Source: Aquamicrobium lusatiense
Lineage (GTDB): Bacteria > Pseudomonadota > Alphaproteobacteria > Rhizobiales > Rhizobiaceae
Assembly: GCF_014201615.1 (NCBI RefSeq)
Contig: NZ_JACHEU010000003.1
Coordinates: 62,001 to 126,000 of the forward strand
Length of the DNA: 64,000 bases
Direction: 5' to 3'
In this document: positions 27,459 to 36,625 of the stretch, one piece after another
How positions within the stretch are numbered: the stretch's first letter is position 1
Layout of the letters: each line of letters begins with the position of its first letter
Notes under the pieces: generated by a model
Databases searched by the model: none
Seen by the model: the letters and a program-made list of their open reading frames with translations, nothing else
Told to the model about the DNA's origin: nothing
Program-made: the position numbers and the translations under genes

Positions 27459-27612
27459 GCGAGCTGCGCCTTGCTTGACTTGGGATATAGCCCGGACGAC
27501 AGGCACTGTTGGCGCCCCCACGGGCGGGGCTGCCGCATTATGGACAGGGCCCGGGGCAGGGCGTCAACAGGCGTCGTCCTCCCGGCGCTGACCCCAGCCC
27601 CCGGCTTCGCGG

Positions 27613-28527
27613 TCAGTACTTCTGCGGAACGTAGAGTTCGCCCGGCAGCGTGGCGCGTTCATATTCGGGATTGAACACGCGCTCCGGCAGGCTGATCTCC
27701 TCGTGCGGCACCGGCTGATAGGGGATCTGGTTGAGCAGATGATCGATGCAGTTCAGCCGCGCCCGCTTCTTGTCATTGCCTTCCACGATGTACCAGGGCG
27801 CTTCGGGAATGCTGGTGCGCTCGAACATCTCTTCCTTGGCCTTGGTGTACTGTTCCCAGCGCACGCGCGACTGCAGATCCATCGGCGACAGCTTCCACTG
27901 CTTCATCGGATCATGGATGCGCATCATGAAACGCATCTGCTGCTCTTCGTCGGTGATCGAGAACCAGTATTTGACCAGCCGGATGCCCGAGCGCAGCAAC
28001 ATGCGCTCGAATTCGGGAACGTCGTTGAAGAAGTCCTCGACCTGTTCCGGCGTGGCAAAGCCCATCACCCGCTCGACGCCGGCCCTGTTGTACCAGGAGC
28101 GGTCGAAGAGGACGATCTCGCCGCCGGCGGGGAGGTGCGGCACATAGCGCTGGAAATACCACTGCGTCTTCTCGCGGTCGCTCGGCGCCGGCAGGGCCGC
28201 CACCCGCACGATGCGCGGGTTGAGCCGCTGGGTGATGCGCTTGATGACGCCGCCCTTGCCGGCGGAATCGCGCCCCTCGAACAGCACGACGATCTTCTCC
28301 CCCGAGTGCGATACCCAGTCCTGCAGCTTGATGAGCTCGGACTGAAGCCGGATCAGCTCCAGGAAATAGGTCTGGCGATTGAGGGAGTCGGGGTGCGCCT
28401 TCCGGTAGATCTTCGCCAGTTCGGCCGAAAGCGCGGGTTCGGACAGTTCGAGTTCGTAATCCTCGTCGAGGGCGTCCTCCATCTCGGCTCTCAGCCAGGA
28501 TACCGCGCTGCTGTTGTCGAAATCCAT
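27613..28527 (-). CDS. ppk2: polyphosphate kinase 2
   Basis: The 304-residue product has the PPK2 Walker A GRDSAGKGG, the FDRSWYNRAGVERVMGF block and the lid-region ITDEEQQMRF plus WKLSPMD. This is a one-domain (class I type) PPK2, which phosphorylates GDP/ADP from polyphosphate or runs in reverse. An acidic N-terminal extension (DALDEDYELELSE) precedes the core. It sits 154 bp upstream of the CYTH-CHAD gene on the same strand, so co-transcription is possible but not certain. Confidence 0.94.
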   Translation of the reverse strand: MDFDNSSAVSWLRAEMEDALDEDYELELSEPALSAELAKIYRKAHPDSLNRQTYFLELIRLQSELIKLQDWVSHSGEKIVVLFEGRDSAGKGGVIKRITQRLNPRIVRVAALPAPSDREKTQWYFQRYVPHLPAGGEIVLFDRSWYNRAGVERVMGFATPEQVEDFFNDVPEFERMLLRSGIRLVKYWFSITDEEQQMRFMMRIHDPMKQWKLSPMDLQSRVRWEQYTKAKEEMFERTSIPEAPWYIVEGNDKKRARLNCIDHLLNQIPYQPVPHEEISLPERVFNPEYERATLPGELYVPQKY

Positions 28528-28711
28528 GAAACTCTCCTGGTCCGGATTGGAACGCGATCCGTGCGTGAAGCTCCACCCTGCACCGGATGTCGGAATCTCG
28601 CACCTACCGTTCCGGGCCGACTATCATCAGCTGGTTACATGCATATGACGGCTGCGGCCGCCCGCATCGCTGCGGCCGCATTGCGGAGAGAAAGGTCCTC
28701 GCGGCTGCGTT

Positions 28712-28740
28712 GAGCATTTCTGCTTCTCCCAGAAATGCTC
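28712..28740. terminator. hairpin with 10 bp stem (REP-like or terminator)
   Basis: GAGCATTTCT and AGAAATGCTC pair perfectly around a nine-base loop; on the plus strand a T-rich CTCTTTGTTT follows. It lies beyond the end of the leftward dipeptide-type ABC operon and upstream of ppk2. It may be a terminator, but similar palindromes are dispersed in rhizobial-type genomes, so it may simply be part of a repeat element with 28760-28796. Confidence 0.6.
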
Positions 28741-28759
28741 TGTCTCTTTGTTTGGGCAT

Positions 28760-28796
28760 GCATTCATGCGACGCCGGATGTCTCCATCCGGCTGCA
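28760..28796 (-). repeat. dispersed intergenic repeat, copy 2
   Basis: Exact 37 bp inverted copy of 14726-14762, including the CCGGATG/CATCCGG hairpin. It starts eight bases beyond the end of the last ABC gene, so it may terminate that operon. Confidence 0.8.
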
Positions 28797-28803
28797 GGAT
28801 GCT

Positions 28804-29601
28804 CTACGCGATGTTCCGGTTGGCGGAACGCTGCTCCAGCTTCGTGGCGCGCAGCAGTTGCTTCGTGTAGGGCTGGGTGGCCTGACCGGAATAGATCTGG
28901 TCGCGCATCAGGGTTTCCACCAGCTCGCCCTTGTTGAGCACGATCACACGTGCGCACATATGGGCGATGACGCCGAGATCGTGTCCGACAAACAACATCG
29001 TCAGGCCGTGTTCACGGTGGAGTTTTGCGAGCAGGTTCAGAACTTCGGCCTGCACCGATACGTCAAGCGCCGAAGTCGGCTCGTCGAGCAGCAGCACTTC
29101 GGGTTCGAGAATGAGGGCGCGCGCAATGGCGACGCGCTGACGCTGCCCGCCTGACAGCTGATGCGGATATCGGAAGCGGAAGCCGAGCGGCAGGCCGACG
29201 GAGGCCAGGCTGGCGCGGATCTTCGCCTCGCGGTCGCCTATGCCCTGTATCGCCAGCGGCTCCTCCAGAATCCGCTCGACAGAATGGCGCGGATGCAGCG
29301 CCGCGTAAGGGTCCTGAAAGACCATCTGCACACTGCGCGTGTGCCGCTTGTCTCTGGCCCTTGCGGAGGCCGGCATGCCGAGGATTTCCATCATGCCGGC
29401 GGCCGGAGCGGTTCCGGTGAGGGCTTTGAGGATCGTGCTCTTGCCGGAGCCGGATTCTCCGATGAGGCCCAGGCATTCTCCGTGTGCGACCGAGAAGCTG
29501 ACATCGTTCACGACGCGTGCCGAGCCATAGGTGACGCAGAGGTTCTTTACGTCGAGCGCGTTCGCCGGCGCGTTTACAGGGACTGGTCTTGCGTGTTTCA
29601 T
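28804..29601 (-). CDS. dipeptide/oligopeptide-type ABC transporter ATP-binding protein (second ATPase)
   Basis: The start at 29601 overlaps the preceding stop (ATGA); an in-frame ATG at 29610 is also possible. The 265-residue ATPase has Walker A GESGSGKST, Q-loop VFQDPYAALHPR, signature LSGGQRQR, Walker B VLLLDEPTSALD and the H-loop VGHDLGV. The DPYAALHPR/oligo_HPY-type C terminus (SGQATQPYTKQLL) is typical of DppF/OppF-like partners. It is the last gene of the five-gene leftward transporter operon. The ligand is not dictated by the ATPase. Confidence 0.92.
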   Translation of the reverse strand: MKHARPVPVNAPANALDVKNLCVTYGSARVVNDVSFSVAHGECLGLIGESGSGKSTILKALTGTAPAAGMMEILGMPASARARDKRHTRSVQMVFQDPYAALHPRHSVERILEEPLAIQGIGDREAKIRASLASVGLPLGFRFRYPHQLSGGQRQRVAIARALILEPEVLLLDEPTSALDVSVQAEVLNLLAKLHREHGLTMLFVGHDLGVIAHMCARVIVLNKGELVETLMRDQIYSGQATQPYTKQLLRATKLEQRSANRNIA

Positions 29602-30458
29602 GACAGCCATGCGGGATCGCGTTTCAGGACAGGCAGGGTCTCCACCCTGTGGTCGAGAGGTGGCCGGCAGCCGATGAGGCCGCGCGTATAGGGGTGGGAA
29701 GCCTTTGCCAGTTCGGAGGCCGGCAGGGTTTCCATCACCCGGCCGGAATACATCACGACGACCCTGTCGCTGTAGGCGCTGACCAGATCGAGATCATGGC
29801 TGATCAGAATGAGCCCCATTCCCCGTTCGACGACGAGGCTTTCGATCAGATCCAGCACTTCGGCGCGCACCGAAACGTCGAGCGCCGAAGTCGGCTCGTC
29901 GGCCACCAGCAGGTCGGGTTCGGCGGCGAGCATCATGGCGATCATGATGCGCTGGCCCATTCCGCCCGAAACCTCGTGCGGATAGAGACCGAAGACGCGC
30001 TGCGGATTGTCGATGCGAACCTTGTGCAGGAGTTCCAGCGCCCGCTCGCGCGCGGCGCGGCGGGAATCTCCCAGATGCAGCCGGCAGCTTTCGACGATCT
30101 GCTGGCCGGCGGTCATGATCGGATTGAGGGATTGCTTGGGATCCTGAAGGATCATCGCCATGCGCTTGCCGCGCAGCCTGGCGAAATCCTTCTCCCTGAG
30201 GCCGCGCAGATCGTCGCCCTGAAGGCTGAGCCGGTCGGCCGTCACCTCCGCGGCTTCGGGCAGCAGGCCCATGATGGTGCGCGCCGTCAGTGACTTTCCC
30301 GAACCGCTTTCGCCCACGATGGCGAGCTTTTCGCGCCCCATGGAAAAGCTGACGCCGGCCACCGCGGCCACCGGCCCGCGACGGCCCGGAAAGCGTATCC
30401 AGAGATTTTCGACCGCGACCAGAGGTTCCGCGGCAGCAGGTGTTTCGCGGTGGCTCAT
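29598..30458 (-). CDS. dipeptide/oligopeptide-type ABC transporter ATP-binding protein (first ATPase)
   Basis: Start at 30458 overlaps the permease stop by one base (TGATG). The 286-residue ATPase carries Walker A GESGSGKSL, Q-loop ILQDPKQSLNP, a slightly altered signature VSGGMGQR, Walker B LLVADEPTSALD and H-loop ISHDLDL, with the SHPYTRGLIGCRP tail seen in DppD/OppD proteins (an oligo_HPY region). It forms a heterodimer with the following ATPase to power the importer. Confidence 0.92.
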   Translation of the reverse strand: MSHRETPAAAEPLVAVENLWIRFPGRRGPVAAVAGVSFSMGREKLAIVGESGSGKSLTARTIMGLLPEAAEVTADRLSLQGDDLRGLREKDFARLRGKRMAMILQDPKQSLNPIMTAGQQIVESCRLHLGDSRRAARERALELLHKVRIDNPQRVFGLYPHEVSGGMGQRIMIAMMLAAEPDLLVADEPTSALDVSVRAEVLDLIESLVVERGMGLILISHDLDLVSAYSDRVVVMYSGRVMETLPASELAKASHPYTRGLIGCRPPLDHRVETLPVLKRDPAWLS

Positions 30459-31363
30459 CAGTTCACCCTCCGGTCGAACACATCGCGCAGACCATCGCCG
30501 AGCAGGTTGAAGCCGAGGCTGACCACGAAAATGGCGGCGCCCGGCAATGTGGCGACCCACCATTTGTCGATGAGATAGTCGCGTCCCGCCGCCACCATGG
30601 CGCCCCATTCGGCCGCCGGCGGCTGGGCGCCAAGGCCGAGGAAGCCCAGTCCGGCGGCGATCAGAATGATGCCGGCCATGTCGAGGGTCAGGCGGATGAT
30701 GGCGGATGGTATGCAGAAAGGGGCAATGTAGCGGATCAGGATGCGCACCACCGACGCACCCTGCAACCTTGCTGCCACCACGAATTCACGCTGCCGCAGC
30801 GAAAGGGTTTCCGCGCGCGCCAGCCGTGCATAGGCCGGCCAGCCGGTGATGGCGATGGCGATGACGGCGTTTTCCAGCCCCGGCCCCAGCACCGCAACGA
30901 AAGCCAGTGCAAGGATGAGACGCGGGAACGCCATGACGACATCGGTGACGCCCATGAGAAAGCGATCCGTCGTTCCGCCGAAATAGCCGGCCACGATGCC
31001 GATGGCCATGCCGATGGGGCCGATCAGAATGGCCACGAGCAGGACGATGGTCAGCGTGACCCGGCTGCCGGAAATGACGCGTGAGAAGATGTCCCTGCCA
31101 AGATGATCCGTACCGAACCAGTGACTGGCCGAAGGCGGCAGGAGGCGGCTGCCCAGATCGGTCGCCAGCGGATCGTATGGCACAAGCAGCGGCGCGAAGA
31201 TCGCAAGGCCGACAAGAATGGCCACGATAACCAGTCCGCACACGGCAAGAGGATTGCGCACGAAGCGGTAGAACGTCTGATAGGACTGGGCGAGCCTTCC
31301 CTGCAGCCGGCTTTCGGGTGCATCGGTGGTCAGCCAGTCCAGCCATGTCGAAACGATACGCAT
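30458..31363 (-). CDS. dipeptide-type ABC transporter permease (DppC-like)
   Basis: Start at 31363 (MRIVSTWLDW) overlaps the preceding permease stop by one base. The 301-residue product has the DppC N-terminal cytosolic segment, the periplasmic HWFGTDHLGRDIFSRVISGSR block diagnostic of this subfamily (motif begins HWFGTD), about six membrane segments and the coupling loop EFVVAARLQGASVVRILIRY. It partners with the DppB-like permease. Longer open reading upstream was rejected because it runs inside the partner gene. Confidence 0.92.
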   Translation of the reverse strand: MRIVSTWLDWLTTDAPESRLQGRLAQSYQTFYRFVRNPLAVCGLVIVAILVGLAIFAPLLVPYDPLATDLGSRLLPPSASHWFGTDHLGRDIFSRVISGSRVTLTIVLLVAILIGPIGMAIGIVAGYFGGTTDRFLMGVTDVVMAFPRLILALAFVAVLGPGLENAVIAIAITGWPAYARLARAETLSLRQREFVVAARLQGASVVRILIRYIAPFCIPSAIIRLTLDMAGIILIAAGLGFLGLGAQPPAAEWGAMVAAGRDYLIDKWWVATLPGAAIFVVSLGFNLLGDGLRDVFDRRVN

Positions 31364-32427
31364 CAACGGATCCTCGGGTCGAAGATACGATAGAGAAGAT
31401 CGGCGCCTCGGTTCAGGAACACGAAGCTGATGCCGATGACGATGGTTCCCCCAACGACGGCATTCAGGTCGGCGGAAAAGAGCGCCTGCGTGATGTAGAG
31501 GCCGATTCCGGGCCAGGCGAACACCGTTTCGGTCAGCACGGCACCTTCCAGCAGATAGGCGAAGGTCAGCGTGATGACGGTGATCACCTGAACGATGACA
31601 TTGCCGAAAGCGTGCCTCCAGATCACCGTGGAGGCCGGAACGCCCTTGGCGCGCGCGGCCAGCACATATTCCTGCGACAGCTGCTCGATCATCAGGGACC
31701 GCGTCATGCGGGCAATGAACGCCATGGAGACATATCCGAGAATGCAGGCCGGCAGTATGAGATGGGAAAATGCATTGCGGGCCGCAGCCCATTCGCCGGC
31801 CAGCAAGGCGTCCAGCAGAACGAAACCGGTTCTGCCGGGGACGCTGTACTGATAGGCAATTCCGATCCGCCCCGGCCCCTCGACCCAGCCGAGCCGTGCA
31901 TAGAAGACGAGCAGTGCCACCATGCCCAGCCAGAACACCGGCAGGGAATAGCCGATCAGGGAGATGATGCGCACGAGGTGATCGCTGGCCCGCCCCCGGC
32001 GCACGGCCGCAAACACGCCGGCAGGTACGCCGAGCACCGCCCCGATGAGCGTGGCGGCCAGCGCCAGCTCAAGGGTCGCGGGAAAGGCCCGCAGCGTATC
32101 GGAAAGCACGTCGCGTCCGGTCATCACCGAGCGTCCGAGATCGCCGACCACCACTTGTCCGAGATAGTCGAGGAATTGCCGGTACACGGGCTGGTCGAGG
32201 CCCATGGCCCGGCGGGCCTGCTCATATGCTTCGGGAGAAGCGCGGTCGCCCACCATCACCAGAACGGGATCAATCGGTACGACCCGCGCTATCAGGAACG
32301 TCACGAGCACAAGGCCGAGCAGGGTCAGCGCAAGGCTGACCGCAAACCCGAAGGTGTTTTTCGCAAACGTTCCCAGCGCCTGGTTTTGCAAAGGACCGTT
32401 CGCACCGGTGGGCGAGGCTGAACTCAT
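31363..32427 (-). CDS. dipeptide-type ABC transporter permease (DppB-like)
   Basis: The 354-residue product has an N-terminal membrane helix, the large periplasmic loop (ARRAMGLDQPVYRQFLDYL) characteristic of DppB-type permeases, then five further helices and the coupling loop EYVLAARAKGVPASTVIWRH. The ATG overlaps the stop of the binding-protein gene by four bases. It makes the transmembrane pore with the next gene. The N-terminal extension before the first helix is slightly longer than usual. Confidence 0.92.
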   Translation of the reverse strand: MSSASPTGANGPLQNQALGTFAKNTFGFAVSLALTLLGLVLVTFLIARVVPIDPVLVMVGDRASPEAYEQARRAMGLDQPVYRQFLDYLGQVVVGDLGRSVMTGRDVLSDTLRAFPATLELALAATLIGAVLGVPAGVFAAVRRGRASDHLVRIISLIGYSLPVFWLGMVALLVFYARLGWVEGPGRIGIAYQYSVPGRTGFVLLDALLAGEWAAARNAFSHLILPACILGYVSMAFIARMTRSLMIEQLSQEYVLAARAKGVPASTVIWRHAFGNVIVQVITVITLTFAYLLEGAVLTETVFAWPGIGLYITQALFSADLNAVVGGTIVIGISFVFLNRGADLLYRIFDPRIR

Positions 32428-34019
32428 TTCGTTATGCCACGGAAGACGTAGGTGTCGAAGGCAGGGCCGGAAACCCAGTTCTCGACATTGCTGCGCATGG
32501 CAACCGGCTCGGTCTGCTGGAACATGACGACGAACGGGCTGTCCGTTTGCAGGGAGCGCTGGATATCGGCGTAGATCGCTTTGCGCTTTTCCGTGTCGCT
32601 TTCATGAATGGCCTTGTCTGCCAGCTCCTTCAGTTCCGGGTCGAACCAGGAATTGCGCCAGGCAGCCGTTTTGGCGGTGCCCGCATCCGAATTGTCCGGA
32701 TTGCTGAGGAAGAAATCCATGGTCGAATGCGGATCGCCGTAATCCGGCGACCACACCATCAGAACGGCCTGATGGTTGCGCGCCCGATACTTGGTCAGAA
32801 CCTGCCGGCGATCGGAAGCTACGACCGAAACTTTGATGCCGGCCTGCGCGAAGTTGGCCTGCAGCGCCTCGCCGATATCGCGGTATGGCGCACCGGCGAA
32901 GACGTCGAGTTCAAGGTTGAAGCCGTCAGGATAACCTGCCTCGGCCAGCAGCGCCTTCGCCTTTTCCAGATCCTGCTTGTAGGGCAGTTCCTCAAGCGCG
33001 GCGAAACCACCCTTGGCCAGAACCGACTGATGGACCCGGTACTGATGCCTGAGCATCGTTCCGCCGATCCCGTCATAGTCGACAAGCAGGCGTATCGCCT
33101 CCTGCACCTTGGGGTTCTGCAGCTCGGGCTTCTTTTCGTTCAGGCCGATATAGAGAACCGTGGCTTTCTCATCGATCTCGACCTTCACGTCCGAATTGGA
33201 CGCAAGGGAATCGATCTGCTCGGCTCCCAGCGACCGCGCCATGTCGACATCGCCGCGCTCAAGCATCAGGCGCTGGGCGGTGGCTTCCGGCACATGGCGG
33301 TAGATGACGCGGTTGAGCTTCGGCTTCCCGAGATAGAAGGATTCGTTGGCCTCCAGAACGATCGCCTCGTTTGGCTGCCATGCCCGCAGAACGAATGCGC
33401 CCGCGCCGGCCGAATTCGAGCGGAGCCAGTCATATCCGAGATCGCCGTCTTTTTCGTGAGACAGGGCCACCGCCTTTTCCACCATGGAGCCGACACCCGA
33501 CGACAGAGCGTTGAGAACGAGGGTCGGGGCGAAAGCTTCGGAAATGCGCAGAACGAGCGTCCTGTCATCCTGCGCCGTCACGTTTTGCTCGACATTCTCC
33601 GGGGTCCAGCCGAACTGGGTGAGGATAAAGGCCGGGCTCTTGCCGAGCTTGACGACGCGCTGCAGCGAAAAAGCCGCATCCTGCGCCGTGACCGGGGCTC
33701 CCGAGGCGAAAGTCAGGCCATCGCGCATCGTGAACGTATAGGTCAGGCCGTCTTCGGAAATCTCCCAGCTCTCGGCCGCCCCGCCGATGACCTCGGAGAA
33801 ATCCGCCTCATTGCGCACAAGCAGGCGCAGATAGACATTGTTGCTGATCTCGCCGCCGACAAACTCAAACACCTCCGCCGGATCGAAGCTCGTAACGCCG
33901 TCGATGGACGTCGCCATGACAAGCGTGTCGGGCGGTGTGTCGGCGTATGAGGGGGCCATGCTTGCAAAACTCAGCATGACGACTGCCGTGGTCATGCGCA
34001 GAACCGATTTCAGTCCCAT
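32424..34019 (-). CDS. ABC transporter substrate-binding protein, family 5 (peptide/nickel/opine type)
   Basis: Start at 34019 (MGLKSVLRMT), preceded by GGGAGGAAAAAC. The 531-residue product has a signal peptide ending near residue 26 (PSYA|DT) and SBP_bac_5 features: TLVMATSIDGVTSFDPAE, YTFTMRDGLTFASGAPVTA, and VWSPDYGDPHSTMDFFL near the C terminus. Family 5 proteins bind peptides, opines, sugars or small amines. It is first in the operon, so it receives the strongest expression, under control of the region 34020-34258. The linked catabolic operon across iclR suggests a sulfur-containing or amino-acid-like ligand. Confidence 0.92.
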   Translation of the reverse strand: MGLKSVLRMTTAVVMLSFASMAPSYADTPPDTLVMATSIDGVTSFDPAEVFEFVGGEISNNVYLRLLVRNEADFSEVIGGAAESWEISEDGLTYTFTMRDGLTFASGAPVTAQDAAFSLQRVVKLGKSPAFILTQFGWTPENVEQNVTAQDDRTLVLRISEAFAPTLVLNALSSGVGSMVEKAVALSHEKDGDLGYDWLRSNSAGAGAFVLRAWQPNEAIVLEANESFYLGKPKLNRVIYRHVPEATAQRLMLERGDVDMARSLGAEQIDSLASNSDVKVEIDEKATVLYIGLNEKKPELQNPKVQEAIRLLVDYDGIGGTMLRHQYRVHQSVLAKGGFAALEELPYKQDLEKAKALLAEAGYPDGFNLELDVFAGAPYRDIGEALQANFAQAGIKVSVVASDRRQVLTKYRARNHQAVLMVWSPDYGDPHSTMDFFLSNPDNSDAGTAKTAAWRNSWFDPELKELADKAIHESDTEKRKAIYADIQRSLQTDSPFVVMFQQTEPVAMRSNVENWVSGPAFDTYVFRGITK

Positions 34020-34173
34020 GTTTTTCCTCCCGTTGATTGTCGACAGAACAAGCCGCTTCCATGCCGGGCCGCGAATTTTGGCCCGTCTCTCAGGGCCAGG
34101 GCCTCGTCCCGGCGGCGTGTCCTTCATCCCTGTCTTCGCCGGCGTCACCATGAAAGGGCAGAGTATTTATTTG

Positions 34174-34188
34174 TTCTAAATAATGAAA
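34174..34188. promoter_or_regulatory. candidate IclR operator copy in the transporter promoter
   Basis: TTCTAAATAATGAAA matches 12 of 15 bases of the palindrome at 35144-35158 and lies 155 bp upstream of the binding-protein start, in a markedly A/T-rich stretch. A second, partly overlapping imperfect repeat, GAAAC-N3-GTTCC (34185-34197), adjoins it. The iclR gene between the two sites is the natural candidate regulator. Confidence 0.5.
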
Positions 34189-34258
34189 CTATGTTCCATA
34201 TATCGATAACATCAGCATGACTGGCGGATGTCAACCCGACCGGTCCAAAAAAGTCACG

Positions 34259-35041
34259 TCATGCAGGGCGGCTCGGGACTGCTTTGCGGGCGTCGCCGCG
34301 GTAGCCTATGCTGCGGGAGATCTCATCGGCCGCGCGCATGACCATTTCGGCAAGGCTCTCGCAGCGCCCCTGTTGATTCAGATGATATTCCGGACCCGAA
34401 ACGCCGATGGCGGCGACAACCTGCGAGGACGGCCCGCAGACTGCCGTGGCTATGCCCCAGACGCTTTCGCGCCATTCGCCCCTGTTGATCGTGTAGCCGC
34501 GCTGGCGGGACAGTTCCAGCTCCTCGCGCATCTGCTGAGGATCGGTGATGGTGTTGCGCGAATGAGGTTCAAGCCGGGCGAGTATCGGGGCAAGCTCCTC
34601 CTCGCTCAGATGGCACAGAAGCGCCTTGCCGGTGGCAACGCAATAGGCCGGAGCCCTGCCGCCAATGCGCGTGTAGGCGCCCACGGGCTCGGGACTGTCG
34701 ATCTTGTCGATGTAGATGACCTGCCCCCCTTCAAGCAGGGAAAGGTGCACGGCCTCCCGGGCCTCGTTGGCAAGGCGGCGCAGGATGTCTGCCGCATGCG
34801 TGCGGATGTCGAGGCGCCCGACCAGTCCGGAACCGAGTTCCCATAGCTTGAAGCTGGCGGCGTACTCCCGCGACCTGGGATCCTGACGAAGATAGCCGGC
34901 ATGTTCCAGGGTCTTGAGCACGCGATGCGCGTTGCTTTTGGTGATGCCGAGCGCGGCGGCGATGTCCGTGATCCGTGACGGCCCGTCCGCTTCGGCCACA
35001 AATTCCAGCACCTGCAGCCCCTTGAGCAATGTTTTGTCCAT
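34259..35041 (-). CDS. IclR family transcriptional regulator
   Basis: The 260-residue product has the N-terminal winged helix (ITDIAAALGITKSNAHRVLKTLE) and the C-terminal effector domain of the IclR family (GRAPAYCVATGKALLCHL, GYTINRGEWRESVWGIATAV, VSGPEYHLNQ). IclR proteins bind small acids, and act as repressors or activators on 15-bp palindromes. It lies between the leftward transporter operon and the rightward catabolic operon, and a palindrome plus a degenerate copy occur in the two flanking promoters. It therefore probably controls both arms and itself. Confidence 0.93.
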   Translation of the reverse strand: MDKTLLKGLQVLEFVAEADGPSRITDIAAALGITKSNAHRVLKTLEHAGYLRQDPRSREYAASFKLWELGSGLVGRLDIRTHAADILRRLANEAREAVHLSLLEGGQVIYIDKIDSPEPVGAYTRIGGRAPAYCVATGKALLCHLSEEELAPILARLEPHSRNTITDPQQMREELELSRQRGYTINRGEWRESVWGIATAVCGPSSQVVAAIGVSGPEYHLNQQGRCESLAEMVMRAADEISRSIGYRGDARKAVPSRPA

Positions 35042-35143
35042 TTGTTTTCAGGCCCTCTCCCGGCATGCGCATGAATTCTTGACGGCGACACTTGACATGA
35101 TGTGCCGCGGGTGATCACATTCGTATCATTATTCGGTACAGAG

Positions 35144-35158
35144 TTCTAAATATTAGAA
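35144..35158. promoter_or_regulatory. perfect 6+3+6 palindrome, candidate IclR operator
   Basis: TTCTAA-ATA-TTAGAA is a perfect inverted repeat with a three-base spacer, 103 bp upstream of the iclR start and 75 bp upstream of the aminotransferase start. The TTC-N9-GAA layout fits known IclR-family operators. A related site lies at 34174-34188 on the other side of iclR. Confidence 0.6.
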
Positions 35159-35232
35159 TACATTGCTTCTCGGCCGAATGAAAGAGGTTTTTCCACCGTC
35201 TGCATGAAAATGCCGTGCCCAAGGATTTCACT

Positions 35233-36606
35233 ATGAATGCGCGCAGCAATTCCAACGCCGTCAACGATGTAGCCAGCCTGATCCATCCCTATACCAATCT
35301 GGCGCGGCACCCGGAGGCGGGGCCTGTGGTGATGACCCGGGGCGACGGCGTCTATGTCGAGGATGAGCATGGCCGGCGCTACATCGAAGGCATGTCCGGC
35401 CTGTGGTGCGCCTCGCTTGGCTTCAGCGAGAAGCGGCTGGTGGAAGCTGCGACAAGGCAGCTGGAAACGCTGCCTTACTACCACCTGTTCAATCACCGCT
35501 CGGTGGAGCCGTCGATTGAGCTGGCGGAACGGCTCCTCGACATCGCGCCGGCCGGGCTCGGCAAGGTTCTCTTCGCGAACTCCGGTTCGGAGGCCAATGA
35601 CCAGGCGATCAAGCTCGTCTGGTATTACAACAATGCGCGCGGCCGGCCGGAAAAGAAGAAGATCATTTCGCGGTGGCGGGGCTACCACGGCGTGACCATC
35701 GCTTCAGGAAGCCTGACCGGGCTTCCGGCCAACCATGCGGATTTCGACCTGCCGATCGCGAATATCCTGCACACCGACATGCCGAGCCATTTCCACAATG
35801 CGAAGCCGGGTGAAAGCGTGGCGGATTTCACGCGGCGCATGGTGGACAATCTCGAACAGCTCATTCTCAGGGAAGGGCCTGACACCATTGCCGCCTTCAT
35901 CGCCGAGCCCGTGTGTGGATCCGGCGGTGTCATCGTTCCTCCGGAAGGCTATTTCGCCGGCATTCAGGCCGTGCTTCGCAAATATGACATCCTTTTCATC
36001 GCTGACGAAGTGATCTGCGGCTTTGGCCGCACCGGTAACATGTTCGGCTGCGATACATACGACCTGAAGCCGGACATCATGACGATGGCCAAGGCGTTGT
36101 CGGCTTCATACCTGCCCATTTCCGCGACCATCGTCAGCGATGATATTCATGAGGCGATGATGGAGCAGAGCCGCAAGCATGGCGGTTTCGCCCATGGCGT
36201 CACCTATTCGGGACATCCGGTCTGCGCGGCCGTGGCCGTCGAAACGCTGAAGATCTATGAGGATCGCAACATTATCGGCCATGTGCAGGAGGTTTCGACG
36301 CGCTTCCTCGAACGGCTGCATGCTTTGGCGGAGCGCCCCTATATCGGCGAGGCGCGTGGTGTCGGCCTCATCGGCGCGGTTGAACTGGTCACCGACAAGG
36401 CGAGCAGGACGCCGTTCGCGCCGGCTCTCGGCATCGGGCCTGGCATACAGGCGAAGGCGATGGAAAACGGCGTTATCGTGCGTGCCCTGCGCGATGTAAT
36501 CGCGTTCTGTCCGCCGCTCATCATCGACCGTCAGCAGATCGACATGATGTTCGACGGCGTCGAGAAGGCGCTGGACGCCATGGAACCGTCGATGCAGGCG
36601 AACTGA
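35233..36606 (+). CDS. class III omega-aminotransferase (PLP-dependent)
   Basis: ATG at 35233 (MNARSNSNAV) follows AAGGA with eight-base spacing, preferred over a GTG at 35215. The 457-residue product has GSEANDQAIKLVWYY, the PLP-contact Asp in IADEVICGFGRTG and the PLP lysine K287 in MAKALS. It belongs to the omega-amino acid:pyruvate/taurine/putrescine aminotransferase group. It would convert a primary omega-amine to an aldehyde, with pyruvate or 2-oxoglutarate as acceptor. The aldehyde dehydrogenase 19 bp downstream is the obvious partner. First gene of a seven-gene operon. Confidence 0.93.
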   Translation: MNARSNSNAVNDVASLIHPYTNLARHPEAGPVVMTRGDGVYVEDEHGRRYIEGMSGLWCASLGFSEKRLVEAATRQLETLPYYHLFNHRSVEPSIELAERLLDIAPAGLGKVLFANSGSEANDQAIKLVWYYNNARGRPEKKKIISRWRGYHGVTIASGSLTGLPANHADFDLPIANILHTDMPSHFHNAKPGESVADFTRRMVDNLEQLILREGPDTIAAFIAEPVCGSGGVIVPPEGYFAGIQAVLRKYDILFIADEVICGFGRTGNMFGCDTYDLKPDIMTMAKALSASYLPISATIVSDDIHEAMMEQSRKHGGFAHGVTYSGHPVCAAVAVETLKIYEDRNIIGHVQEVSTRFLERLHALAERPYIGEARGVGLIGAVELVTDKASRTPFAPALGIGPGIQAKAMENGVIVRALRDVIAFCPPLIIDRQQIDMMFDGVEKALDAMEPSMQAN

Positions 36607-36625
36607 ACGGTCGGGAGTACAGCCT

